A model generated the notes under the pieces. That model searched no databases, was not told the DNA's origin, and saw nothing but the letters and a program-made list of their open reading frames with translations. A stretch of 64,000 bases of DNA, taken from positions 154,001 through 218,000 of the forward strand of contig RPFO01001048.1 of NCBI GenBank assembly GCA_009746045.1. Direction: 5' to 3'. Position numbers and translations under genes: made by a program. Numbering within the stretch: the stretch's first letter is position 1; each line of letters opens with the position of its first letter. This document shows, piece after piece, positions 1 through 11,790 of the stretch. The DNA is from Mesostigma viride (taxonomy: Eukaryota > Streptophyta > Mesostigmatophyceae > Mesostigmatales > Mesostigmataceae).

Positions 1-3000
1 TGGTCGCGAACAGGGGCAACGTCACGGGGCATGTGGGCGGTGCGGCGTTCCCCTCCACGGTCACCGCGGAGATGTCGGATGACCCGATCATTCGCGCGGC
101 AGCCAGGCACCTGCGCGCCGCTTTCTCGGTGCTGCTGGCGTCTGCAAACGAGACGTTGGGCGACTACGGCGGCCTGGATGAGAACACAGTCATGGCGGCT
201 CGCTCCGGCCTGTGCTGGGGCCAGTACTCAAAGCTGGTGGGTCCAACAGCACACAGGCCATAATAGTCTTACTACTATAACAGCAATAGCAATGGCAGGG
301 TCCTAGGATGACATTTCTATAAGGGGATTAACATGCCTATGGGTTTGAGCTGCCACTTGGCGCGTAAACCCCTTCACTTTGTTAGGTAGCCAAGCCTCTC
401 TCAGTCTTAATTGGATCATGAGAATCGCCTGAAATGGAGGAGGGGAGGGGGGTAACTTGGGCATGGGACAGTTTGATCGCACGGGTATAGGTAGGCAGGT
501 ATCCGTGGGAAAGGCTGGTGTGTGGGCAAACGTAGGATGATGTGTCATGATGAGCTACATATAGAGTCATCACGACATCATCAGGCACTGCATTTGTCCA
601 CGTTCGATGCATTCAAGGATAGGTATATTAATCACACTGATTGCGCCTATTACGAGCGCTAGTGCACATTCAAGCACCCATTGATTGCAGTTGCAGTGGT
701 TGCAGTTGTTGTAGTGATTTCGCGTGTATAGAGACCAACATCACTGCTGTGGGTGTGCACCTTATAATCGTTCTTACATCTTTCACACCACCCTTTTTAT
801 TTATTTTGTGGCCCCGTTTCCTCTCCCCTGGGAAAATCCCGCGCACGCCATCGATTTCCCGGCCCATGGCCTGGACACCCTTTGATGATTGGCCACTATG
901 CATGCCCACCCTACAAATGGTGCCCGGCTGCACTGGTGCAAGCTGGTCCACTGTATCTGCACTGCCGCCTTATCGTCCCATTCACCCATGGCCTGCGCTT
1001 TTTCCACCCCCAGCTCTATATCGCTGGTCGGCCCTGGTACCTCCGCTGCGAGGGCAAGCTGTACGGTGGGCAGGAGGGCCGGCTAGCCATGGTCGAAGTC
1101 CTGCTCGTGCCCAAGGACTCCGTCATGGGCCCCATCGACGACAAGAAGGACGACTCGGTCTACATCGTGCTGGCTGTGGCCCTGTGCATCTGCATCGTGG
1201 GCGTGGCGGGTGTGTTCATTGCAACTGTGTACGTGGATCACATGGCAGTGGCCAAACGGGCGCTCGAGGGCCAAGCGGAGAAGCAGCAGGGGGAGATCCA
1301 GGTGATGGCCAGGGAGCTGGACGCGGCGCGGGCCATGTTCCCAGGTGGCCTCATGCACGCGCTCGACATGCGCACACCGATGGAGATGCTGCACGACATA
1401 CTGGGGTGGGTTCTGGCCGTTTATTGCTTATGCCTGGCCATTAAGCGTGGCACAATGTTCTGGGGTGGGTTACCATGCACACGCGCGCCGAATGCCGGTG
1501 GAGTTGCTGCAAGACACACTGGGGTCGGTGATTAGTGATAGGGACGGCGTGCCACGAAGCCTGGCGGTTCAGCATAGCAGGGCATACTGGGGTAGGTGAT
1601 CATTGTTTATGACCCATGCATGCTTCAAGCATGGCCAGTCAGTATGGCTTATGGGCAGGTCTATCCTGTTGAGGTAGCTGTGGTCTTCCATGACAGGCAT
1701 GTCTGCATGTGTGCATGGCCTCATGTCCCGGACGTCTGGTCGATGGCAGACCTGATTATAACATGAGTTTCTGGCACACGGCAATGCATAGAGCACGAGC
1801 CTTGGATGTTGCGGGCACACATCCTGACGGAGAGCACCGTGTTGTGGTTCGCCACCAGTAGCAAACTGCTGGTGTTTCCCTTTATGTCCCACTCGGGAGT
1901 CATGGCTTCCTGGCTTGCGCATATGGGAAATTTATGTAGAGGTCATCAATAACTTAAAGAGTATGAATAACGGAAAATGTCTCACGACGTTCCAAGCATT
2001 TTGCTGGGCATCAATTTTGCGTGATGCCGGACGGAAGGTTGGGTAGCGCGGCGCCTCCTGAGTGTGAGCTGACGTAGCCCTATTTGGAGTGCTTGTCCTT
2101 ATCTACGTGCGATATGATGTAGCCCTATTTCGGGTGCTTGTCCTTATCTACGTGCGATATGATGCATGTTAGCCCTATTTCGGGTGCTTGTCCTTATCTA
2201 CGTGCGATATGATGCCTGTTATGACAACCGGGACCTGGCGGCCTATGGAGAAATAATGCTAATGTAGGACCCATTGGAGCGTTGATCACGATGCTCGTGA
2301 CGATGACAGGGACCTGGCGGCCCAAGGCGCGATTCCTGGCCCGGAGGCGCTGCTTCGCATCCAAGCGCTGCTCGACATGCCCGAGCCGCACATGCCGGTA
2401 CTCCTGCAGCAACCGGCGGTGCTGTCCAAGGAGGGCAGTCATCGGGACATCGGATCACCGCGGCAGTTTTCTTCGCTGGACGAGCTGGGCAAGGTGGGGC
2501 TCGATAGTAGCGAGCATACCCTGTATCAGTCGGTGGTTGGGGGAATAGGCAGTATGGGCTGTCTCGCTGGATGAGCTGGGCAATGCGGGGTGTTAATTAC
2601 TAGATAATCCTCTAGTTCTATTAGGTTTGTTGCTTGGGAAAGACCTTTTGGGCTGTCTCGCTGGTGGAGCTGGGCAAGGCGGGGTGGGGAACCGTTTATG
2701 GTGTTGGGGTAGGGCGCCCATCACGTGACAATGCCCAACATCTTTCGACGGTTGGAGTGGATGTCATCGGTTGCTTTGCTGGATGAACTGGTCAACCAGG
2801 TGGGTCCCCAATTTTTCCTGTCCAGAGCCTTGAGTAACTCAGATATTAATTATTTCACATTCCCCACGTCTAACATTCGGTGATTTGTGCGTTACGCAGG
2901 TAGCGCCAAACGTCCCTAAGTCGAGTTTCGCACTTTTGCTGCACATAGATGGATTTGATGCTCTGGAGTGAACCCTGGGTTCGCAGGGCAAGGTGGACGC

Positions 3001-6000
3001 GGCAACCGCGTCCCTGATTGCGGTTGCCTGCCCACCCTGGTTTCGTATGCCTGCCCCACCTGAATAGTAATGCTTGTCTCCCCTGCTTATTAACGCTCAC
3101 CCACCTTGTTGTCATTGTTTGCCCCCCCGCCCCCCCCCCCCCACACACACACAAACGCAGGCCTTGGATGCTGAGATGGCCACGTGGTTGCGGTCCACCG
3201 TCATGCGCATGCCATCGCCCACGGAAGCCACCCCATCGCTGGGCATGCCCGCAGCCGGTTCCTCGGATGACAGTGCGTGCGGGTCACCGGACCGCCCTGC
3301 CACCCGCTTCTTCCGAGCGCTCGCCGTTGATGCGATTACCGAGCTGCGGGGCCACGCGGGGGGGAACATGCACGTGGAGGACGTGGAGGGGGACATTGGC
3401 GCCCATGGGAGCGGTGGCAGTTTTGGCGGGATGAGCGCTGTCTCTCGCATGGGCGAGCTGGCAGCGCTGGATGCCGCGGTGGCCATGGGCGCGACCTATA
3501 GTCCAACCGGTGCGCACGTGGGCGTGGCTTGGACCTATCCCACAGGGGCTGAGACCGGGGGGGAACAGAATGGGGTTCCTGGGGACCAAGGGGCGGCGTG
3601 TGTCGGGAAGGACATGCGTCCGGCTGTGATGCATGCCCAAATGATGTCCCAGGGGATGTGCGCTGCCTTGGAGAGGGTGGGCGAGTGGAATTTCGACGCG
3701 TGGGAGTTGACGAATGCGAGCGGAGGGTGGCCGATCCTCTGGATGGGGCTGGAGGTGTGCCGGCGCGCGGGTTTATCACGCACATTCCAGCTACCGCTGC
3801 ACAAGTTGGCGCGGTTCCTGGTACGGCTCGATGAGGGCATGCCGGACAACCGCTACCACAACGGCACGCACATCGCCGACGTGACTAACAGCCTCTACCA
3901 CCTGATCAAGTCCAGTGGGGTGGCCGCCTACTTGTCGCAACTGGACATCCTGGCAGCGGTCACCGCGGCGCTGGTGCATGACTTCCGCCACCCGGGCCTG
4001 AACAACGACTTTGTGGTCAAGTCCTCCGACGAGCTGGCGCTGCGCTACAATGACCGCACAGTGCTGGAGAACTTCCACGTGGCGGAGGCCTTTTTCCTCA
4101 TGGCCGAGCCGCACCTCAACTTCTTGGACGCGCTCAGTGCGGACGACTACAAATACGTGCGCCACGTTGTCATCGAGCTGGTGCTGGCGTCTGACCTGTG
4201 AGTAAGCGTGGAACGATGTAGTGACCCTAGATATTTTATAATAGCATAGTATATTTACTGACTGTACCTGATACATATATACTGTAGTACACCTCTGCTG
4301 ATTCATCGAGCTGAATGTGCGTCTGTGTGCGATGTGCCTTCTACGTTATTACCGTCGATCACTTCTCTGTGAGAAAGAATGCTGCAGTGCTCTATTTCTT
4401 GGTATTTCTCTTTCTTCCCCCCAGCCGGCCCCGCATCTCTCCCTGGCACACAGCCACACACCAACATACAATGGTTTGAATATTACAGCTTGCGTTTGCA
4501 ACTTTCTGCAACCCTGACTGTCCTGCGCCTTAAGATTGCAGACTTTATCACACCCAGTCTGCACGACGATGTGGTGACCTGGTGGTAGGTATCCTTTTCA
4601 AGACAGGGCAAAACTGTTATTGCCTAAATATTGCAGGCATGCGATATGCTTAAAGCTGAGTATTTTAGACTTGCCTGTAACGCAAAATTGAGTATGTTGT
4701 TGTTTGGAAGTGATTGCAGCACACGCATATGGTACATTCCATATCCTTTTTTTCCACAAAGGCCATCCACGCATAAGCTATGTTATTGGTATCACCACCG
4801 CTGCCTCCTTCGTCGCCATCATTAGAATTGTTTTAGAGGGATTATGGCCGCTTAGCTGCTGCCATTGCTGCTGTTATCTCTGCAGCTGCTGCACGTGGCA
4901 CTACCCATTATAATGCACGGGGAGAGGCTAGCTAGGCTTGGGGTGGGTCAGCCATAGGGTGGAGCCGCAAGGCCCATTCGATCATATAGGGATTGGAACA
5001 GGGATGGTTGAATAAAAAATGGTTGGGCGACGAGCAAGATTCTTTCAATACTAGGTGAGATTTATCGTTCATGCCGCCAAAGCATGCTATGCCAGCTGGG
5101 GAGGAGTGCTGGCAATGTGCCATCACCATTGCTGTCGCTGCTGCAGTGGCCAGCACTGCCTTTTGCAGTACGGTCTATAAGCATGCATGCACACTTAATT
5201 TTTCCCGTCCCTATTTTAACACACGTGAGTTAAAGGGAAACAAGGTAGGTTCGGACCAAACCTTGTAAATGCATGCATGTAACACTATTTTGAACATCTA
5301 AACATCTTTCTTCTTTGTTTCTTGTGCTGGATGCCGTGCGAATGCCAGCAAGCGTCATTTCGCGCTGCTGGAGTCATTCAAGAAGCGCTCCAAGGACAAG
5401 GACTCTCCGCTGAGCAAGTCCAGCGAGAGCGACCGGCTGCTGCTGATGCAGATCGCGCTCAAGGTGGCCGACATCGGCCACTCGGCCAAGAAGCTGGACA
5501 TCCACAAGAAGTGGACAGCCGCCATCACCGAGGAGTTCTACCTGCAGGGGGACAAGGAGAAGGCCGCAGGGTTCCAGGTGTCAGCATTCATGGACCGGGA
5601 CAACAACAACCTAGCCAAGAGCCAGGTACGGTTATCATGACATATAGAGACTAATACTTCCTGATCAGACTAATACTTCCACGTCTAAGCATGGATGCAC
5701 GTTTAGCTAAGCACCTTGGAGCCAGGTACAGTTATCATGATTGTTGGTACCCTTAACACCTTAGAGCCAGGTAGGCACATGGATCGAGAGAAAAACTTCC
5801 TCACCAACATCCATGTATGATGGTCCTCACATGATGTTTCATATCATCCATGTATGATGGTCCTCACATGATGTTTCATATCATCCATGTATGATGGTCC
5901 TCACATGATGTTTCATATCATCCATGTATGATGGTCCTCACATGATGTTTCATATCATCCATGTATGATGGTCCTCACATGATGTTTCATATCATCCATG

Positions 6001-6673
6001 TATGATGGTCCTCACATGATGTTTCATATCATCCATGTATGATGGTCCTCACATGATGTTTCATATCATCCATGTATGATGGTCCTCACATGATGTTTCA
6101 TATCATCCATGTATGATGGTCCTCACATGATATTTCATATCATCCACGTATGATGGTCCTCACATGATATTTCATATCAAGTGTGTTCTAGTTGCCTCAA
6201 CAGGTACTTCTTGACAGATCGGGTGCCGCACTATCTCAGATGTGCTTTGTGCATGTGGGGGCTGGCTAGTAGCAAGTAAATTGCAAGATCGCTGCCTGGT
6301 CTTTTTGGTATAGACTGCTATCACATGTTTCCTGTGTATGAAATGAGAGGTCTGCCATGCCCAAGTTCTCCTTTCCTTAGTTAATCCACTATCGCTATCT
6401 CTGTCTCCTTTCCCTGTTCTGCGCCTTGGCGTCTTATAGTTCATCGTGCTGATGTTATATACATGGTTCCCCCTCTTTCTGCCTATATTCCGCCTATGTT
6501 GCCCTATAACACTGTGCCCTTATCCACAGCTGGGCTTCTTCTCGTTCATCGCGTGCCCCTTGTTCGAGGCATGGGTGGCAGCGTTCCCCAACTCTCGATT
6601 TATTTTTGATGAAGTGGTCGCAAACACCAAGTACTGGGAGCAATTGCAGCGAGATCAACACCCTGTGGTTTGA
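1..6673 (+). CDS. Membrane-anchored cyclic-nucleotide phosphodiesterase (PDEase_I), 5' end outside window
   Basis: This gene hydrolyses cAMP and/or cGMP at the membrane; specificity cannot be read. My exon model is 1-236, 1014-1405, 2310-2493, 3161-4197, 5349-5625 and 6530-6673 (stop TGA). All junctions are GT-AG and keep phase, giving about 755 residues. Exons 1-2 end an extracellular Cache-like sensor (VEVLLVPKDSVMGPI just before the membrane), then one TM helix (around SVYIVLAVALCICIVGVAG). A linker containing TPMEMLHDILGDL follows. Exon 4 holds the catalytic start with YHNGTHIADV (HNxxH) and LVHDFRHPG (HD metal ligands). Exon 5 gives ASDL-KRHF across the splice and the second metal Asp in KVADIGHS. 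Exons 5-6 join NNLAKSQ to LGFFSFIACPLFEAW, which carries the invariant purine-binding Gln. The catalytic domain is complete. The first exon is open at the window edge, so the true start and full ectodomain are missing. Family assignment is firm; the Cache label is an inference. Confidence 0.9.
1441..1602 (+). repeat. Three degenerate echoes of the PDE exon-2 3' end and donor site
   Basis: The real exon 2 ends at 1405 in gacatactgg|ggtgggtt context. Look-alike segments follow in the intron at about 1446-1468, 1495-1531 and 1573-1597. The middle copy is the clearest: its translation MPVELLQDTLG parallels the genuine TPMEMLHDILG, and the ctggggt(c)ggt junction is retained. Seen directly by alignment by eye. 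Confidence 0.7.
2071..2218 (+). repeat. Three tandem copies of a ~45-bp intronic unit
   Basis: The unit starts with gtagccctattt and ends with acgtgcgatatgatg. Three copies lie in PDE intron 2 directly upstream of exon 3. The first copy differs by a few bases and the last two are nearly identical. Confidence 0.85.
2225..2250 (+). repeat. Upstream echo of the PDE exon-3 acceptor
   Basis: The segment tgacaaccgggacctggcgg resembles the true acceptor region at 2305-2325 (tgacagggacctggcggcc), with a two- to three-base insertion that breaks the exon frame. It lies about 80 bp upstream of the real exon start. Confidence 0.6.
2555..2808 (+). repeat. Three degenerate echoes of the PDE exon-3 end and donor
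   Basis: Exon 3 ends at 2493 with tcgctggacgagctgggcaag before the donor. Related segments occur near 2559-2590, 2656-2688 and 2775-2808, each keeping the gctgg-gagctgg-caa core followed by a GGGG/GTGGG junction. Spacing is roughly 90 to 120 bp, so the intron looks partly built from decayed copies of its own 5' exon border. Confidence 0.7.
5714..5775 (+). repeat. Two echoes of the PDE exon-5 donor site
   Basis: The genuine donor at 5621-5640 reads gccaggtacggttatcatga. A near copy (gagccaggtacagttatcat) lies about 100 bp downstream, and a shorter one (agagccaggtagg) about 45 bp further on. Both keep an AG|GTA donor-like junction. Confidence 0.7.
5808..6179 (+). repeat. 37-bp minisatellite, ~10 copies, in PDE intron 5
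   Basis: The unit begins catccatgtatgatggtcct and ends atgatgtttcatat. Copies start 37 bp apart (5808, 5845 and onward). They are almost identical apart from single-base changes in the last two copies (tttcat to atttcat, catg to cacg), which suggests recent expansion. The array lies between two catalytic-domain exons. Confidence 0.95.
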
Positions 6674-8289
6674 AATAACTGAAGTTGGGATAGTGAGCAC
6701 CATGGATCAGTGCTCAAATGTTATGCACAAACAGTCAGCAATTTCGCTGCCCATGACACAGGCATGGGTACGCATCTGTGCAGCTGTTGCCACGTCATTG
6801 CAAATATCCCGAAATCGATTTGCAAGAAAGTGTTCAACGCTGCCTTATGACATTTTGTGACACGAAAAGGTAGGACGAGAGTGCGTGACCGTCAAGGATG
6901 AGGATGGGTGGTGCCCATCCTCTCCAGGCAGACGAAGAAAAGCATGAAAATATAGCATCGGCGATAGCAGAGAGGGGTTTTTTTGCATGCTTTTTTTAAT
7001 AGCTAACTAATTAATAATAGCTGGCATTGTTATAGTTAGCACTGTTATAGCTCTGTGCGCTACATAAGTAAGTACTTGCGTGTCATGCGCATGGGCATGC
7101 TACGGAGTACTATTATGATCTCATTATAAAATAATTACACGAAAGTTACAATTATCCCCACATGCCCCGCAGCCCATTGCTATAAGGCAGGGTAGAAGTC
7201 TGCAGGTATTGCCCTGATGATAGCCGCTACACTACCACCTCCTCTGCCATTACAGTCGAGGACAGCTCGGATGAGGACTACATCCCCCTCTAGTGACTAT
7301 TTGGATAGAGGTGGCGGTACGGAGATGGTGGGGAGCTCTCGGCAGCCAGCGTGCTGCCGGCCCATGCCGGCTGCCACATTCGCAGCGAGGGGGGTCATGC
7401 ACGTGCTGCGCTATGGCCTCCTGAAGGATGGAGCGCAAGCTGGCTTTGGTCTACCTGGGGAGGGGACCCAGAGGTCGTCGGCAGAGCGCTTAAGGAGGGA
7501 GAAGAGAGCGGCGAGCTGAAGGCGAGGACGAGACCAGCCGGGCAGGTGATCATGCAGGTCCACGGTACGTGGGATGGAAAACCGGCGCCGTCAGCTCCAT
7601 TGCGTTGGCGCATATTGTGTCGTAGAAGTGCTGGCACAGGGCAAGGAGCGAGGTGTGCGACCCATATAAAACATTTGCTCCAGGAGCCTGATTGGGGCCT
7701 GTTGAAAATAGCTCCGGGCTGGTTGACGTCAAAGTTGCGCTCGGACCAGCTAGGTTCACCAGAGCGACTGCGCTTGGGCTCAGGCGATGCCGAGGGCGAG
7801 GCAAGCCCGGGGGGGATGTTAGGGGCGACCACCAGTGCTTCACCTGGGCACCGCTGCATGCCTTGATCCGGGCCTGAGGGCGCGAAGCTGCAGACGTAAT
7901 TTCACCGGGCTCAGCGCAGCCGCCAGGCTGCGTTGAGTAGAGGCTGGAGCGTTTGCATGCTCGTCATAATATCGCGTGATAGCTTCGGGAAAGTATGTCA
8001 GCGTGTGCGCCTTAGAAAGTGACGAAGCGATTATGATATTTCCACGGCCGAATTCGGTGCCCAATTAACGTGACAGTTATGAGCTCCGCTGTCAGCCATG
8101 GCTCTCTCGTGGCTCGTCTAGGCATACATCTTGATGACACTGTGACTCCTCTCAACCACTATACTCTAGTCCTAATTACACGACGTTGGGCCCGGTGCAT
8201 CCAGGAATATAGTTATCGCATGCGCCCATTTCGTTAGGATTTATCAATATATAACGTAATTAATTTAACGTACAAGTTATGTTATTTGA
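6674..8289. other. Intergenic, no gene recognised
   Basis: The PDE stop is at 6673. A segment at 7200-7900 is GC-rich and open on both strands (minus-strand frame 7395-7859, plus-strand frame 7351-7866). Neither shows a motif I recognise, and the two overlap completely, so no call is made. The flanks are AT-rich. Confidence 0.5.
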
Positions 8290-9430
8290 TTTCCACATAT
8301 AGACTGTCCACGTCATGCGCCGGGCACGTTCGCGCTTTACTGCTCGAGGGTTCGAGCCAGGCTTGGACATCCTTAACGAGAAAGAGCACGGCGGGGTTAG
8401 ACCTGGTTACCGCCTTGCCGACCTGATTTATGCGGATGACACCACCCTCATCGCGAGCCCCGAGCACATTCAGACCTGGCTGGACTGTCTGGGCCTGCTG
8501 GAGGCGCGGGCGCCGGGTGGGGTTGGAGATTAGTGTCAAAACTGAGGCAATGGTGATTGGGGCCTCCAGTACACCACCGCTGCCGCGCCTGCTCGACGGG
8601 ACCGAGGTCCCGTTCCGCGATCGCTTCAAACTGTTGGGGAGTTGGCTTCCTGACACTGCAGACGATGTGGACACCCGCATCGGCCTGGCCTGGGCCAGGC
8701 TCTGTTCGCTCAACACCTACTGGCGCTCGAAGGGCCTGGGCGAGCGCCGCAAGCGCATGCTCTTCAAGGTCCTCGTCCTCACGGTGCTCACGTATGGCGC
8801 CGAGGCGTGGACAATCACACCCACACTGGCAGCTAGGCTCAACGGCACGGTTTACAGGATGCTCCGACAGGTCCTTAACGTAGGGTTTTCCGAGCGCCCG
8901 TCATCAGAGTCTTTGTATCATGGTATGCCTCGTATTTCGAACGAGATTAGGCAGCGTGGGATAGCATTTGTAGGACACCTTGCTCGCACCAGCCAGGTCG
9001 ACACCGCCCTCGGTCTGGCCATGGCCGGCCCCCAGCGGCTTGGCCAGCCAGGGCGACACATTCTGACCTGGCCTGGCCCCAAGGGCATTCCCAAAAGGGT
9101 AGGGCACGAACTACATCCAGATGTTGCTGGACGACCTAGTGGTCCCAGCCCAGTTTGAGAACCGCATCCACTCTCTCTCCCGTCTTTGGACTGCCATGCA
9201 GGACAAGACGCGGTGGCAGAAGATTGTCAAGGCTCACACGCCCGACCCTGTGGGCAAGCCACCTCCCCCCAAGAGGAGGCGTTTTGATGAGTAGAGTAGT
9301 TAGGATTTTCTAGACTAGATAGCTTAGAGTTAGGTAAGTTCGATTACGCGGCTTCCTCCACCCCACCCATCCATCATGGAATATGCGGCTACATGATCTC
9401 CCAACGGAGGCATTAATTAATTAATTAATA
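8290..9430 (+). mobile_element. 5'-truncated LINE: end of reverse transcriptase, ORF2 C-terminus and 3' tail
   Basis: The fragment starts just upstream of the RT catalytic box (DLIYADDTTLI). It continues through the thumb-like region (RFKLLGSWLPD, TYGAEAWTI) and the GHLARTSQVDTA segment to a basic end (PPPPKRRRFDE, stop near 9293). A frameshift near 8515 separates the YADD part from the rest and another lies after about 9105, so it is dead. The tail after 9293 (agtagttaggattttctaga, later acatgatctcccaacggag) recurs near 30690, 35250 and 59860, marking a family-specific 3' end. Confidence 0.85.
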
Positions 9431-9459
9431 GACACGTGACTGCGTCACGTGAGCATAAG

Positions 9460-10448
9460 TCCTCAGTGGGAGGGGAACATGGGATGGAATGGATGGTGTA
9501 AGCTATCTAGGTCCTAGTTACAGGGGTGTGGGCACCGCGGCCCGAATCGCTATGAATGCCATACTTGGTCACACGCGGAGCCCCCACAGGCTTGGGGGTG
9601 GTCTCCTTCATCACTACTTGCCATCTATCCTTGCGCACCATCTGCCTCCATATTACAGACAAACCAGGAGGCTGCCCGGGGGTGAGCCCGTCACGTCTAG
9701 TGTAGCACATGTCCATGCCGAGTCTATCACGAAAAGTCCACGGGTGGCGGCCCTGCCGCGCGCGGCCGGGGGCACGCCAGGTGAGGACATATCGCCCAGG
9801 CTGGGCGGGCTTGGTGCCAGCTAGTCTATCTGATGTATCTACCTGATCTGTGCGGGCCAGGTGCCCGGCTAGGCCCAGGCGCCTGTGCCTAATAATGTGG
9901 GAAACATAGGGCAAATCAGCGTACAAATCCTCATTACTACTAATGTGCAAACCAAAGGGGATGTTAAGGGCCTTGCGCAGCATCTTGGTGACGGCGCCGT
10001 CGAGTCGTTGCTCCAGCTCCTGCATCAGTGTCCACGTCTCGGCGCCGTAGGTCAGGATCGTCAGAATGACGACCTTGAAGAGGTCACGCTTGACGATCCG
10101 GGGTAAGGCGGGGTTGCTCCACCAGCGGCGGTGGTCATGGAGGTGCGCCCACGCCATGCCGATCCGTGTCGTCATGTCGTCCTCGCAGTCGGGAAGCCAA
10201 CTGCCGAGCAGCTTGAAGCGGCCTGAAGGAGGGTAGTTGACCTCGGCATCGTCTAAGAGGCGGAGTGTGGGTGGGGGCCCTGCCATGCCGAGGGCCAGGG
10301 CCTCCGTTTTGGGGCTGATTTCTAGACCAACCGCCCGAGCCTCGAGCGCCAGGCAGTCCAGCCAAAGTTGGGCAGACTCCGGCTTCTCGATGAGCGTGAT
10401 GTCGTCGGCATAAATGAGGTCAGCTAGTAAATTAATAAACGGAGGCAT
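9460..10448 (-). mobile_element. 5'-truncated LINE reverse-transcriptase copy, open frame
   Basis: An uninterrupted minus-strand frame (9507-10448) begins LLADLIYADDITLI and runs through RFKLLGSWLPD, TYGAETWTL, AGHLARTDQVDT, PGRYVLTW and RDRLGMDMC. It is the same family as the copy at 8290-9430 but better preserved. Truncation also falls just before the YADD box. It lies tail to tail with the plus-strand copy. At the junction (9433-9453) is the palindromic cacgtgactgcgtcacgtg. Confidence 0.88.
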
Positions 10449-11790
10449 GTTATAATTTAATTTATTTTAATTTAATATAGACTGCACGTCACATGAGCAT
10501 GAATCCTCAATTGATGGTGTACGCATGGAGATTCGAGATTGATATGCAAAACTGGTCAGGTCATAAGTTAATCTATACCTAAACTACTAGTTAATCTTTG
10601 GCTATACGTACTAAAATTGATCGTCGGGGTGGATGTTTAATGTACCGATCACACAATTTACGTACCCCTCGATCCCCGATCAACTATTGGTACTGACCCA
10701 CTGATGGCGCACATCAACATTGCATTTATCGAAAGCTGGCGCCTTCTGCAATTCAAAGTTGTAAGAATGCAACGCTGGGTACACATTTAATGCATCTTCA
10801 TTCATCCCCATCATTCTGAACGCGTTGCTAAACGCGGATATAGCTGCAGGCTAGCTCGTGCAAGCTAATTCCATGGTCCGGATATTCTATATTTCAGGCA
10901 TGCGCGGCCGGTTGTATAAGTATTATAGTTTGCTCTCGATGGTCTTCGGAGTGTAACTATGCCCAGGTGAGTCCCAGGAGCCACTACAACCCATCACCCG
11001 AGCTAGGGCCCCCGACGAGGTCGGTATAGAAGGGCAAAAAACAAAACTGGCGTGCGACCTGCGAGCGCTCTAACATCTTCCCGTGCGAGATCTGATGCAA
11101 ATTATGCTTACCAAGGCAAATTGGTCGAGGAGCGCCGACCGCGCCAGATTCCAGTGTGAAGGATCAAAAACAGATGGTGCCCCTGTCCTTACGGTTTGCC
11201 CTGTGCTAATCAAGACCAGTAAGTTAGGCACCATGGCCTTTCGATACACCTTCCAGGCTCCTCGCATCATGTGGCATACAGTTCCGCTCTTGTCACCCGG
11301 AGTCCAGATACAATACGGATACAGTACGAGGGCCGGATACAACGCACTGAAGCCGAGTCTGTGATAGGGATGGAGGCCGTCCCGCCATACATGTACGTAT
11401 ATGTCCGGTCTCAGTCATCACAGCCTAATTTGACTTCTATCACGCGTCACCAACGCCACGTCGGTCACCCCGATGCACTTGGTGCACTTTTGCGTATCTC
11501 TTCATTTCCGGCCGGGCATTGATCGTGTCAGCAGACTAGTCGGCAGCAGTCTGAGGCACCATCCGGACCGAGCGCCAAGTGGGCCCACTTGCTTCTCCCA
11601 TCCGGTAATCTACACCTATGGGCCCTTCATGTACACGAAACTCGCAAGCACACACGAAAGCAGCCCATCCGAGACTGACGACATACGTGCGCTGGGTGGA
11701 GGCGCGCACGCATGCTGCTGGAAACGAGAGAGATGAAAAGTTGGGGACCATATCTATGTGCGTGATTCTTGCTTTGCATGATCGTGGTCC
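10449..11790. other. Intergenic, AT-rich, no gene recognised
   Basis: The only frames (11083-11364, 11271-11522, 11473-11736) overlap on both strands, lack recognisable motifs and do not continue across good splice sites. Confidence 0.5.

Noticed and set aside
1083-1394. Minus-strand His/Arg-rich frame
   Set aside because: Shadow of PDE exon 2.
5808-6179. CRISPR-like regular repeats
   Set aside because: Contiguous 37-bp units with no unique spacers, inside a eukaryotic intron.
7351-7866. Plus- and minus-strand frames of 150-170 residues in GC-rich DNA
   Set aside because: Mutually overlapping, no motif, no splice continuity; likely composition effect.
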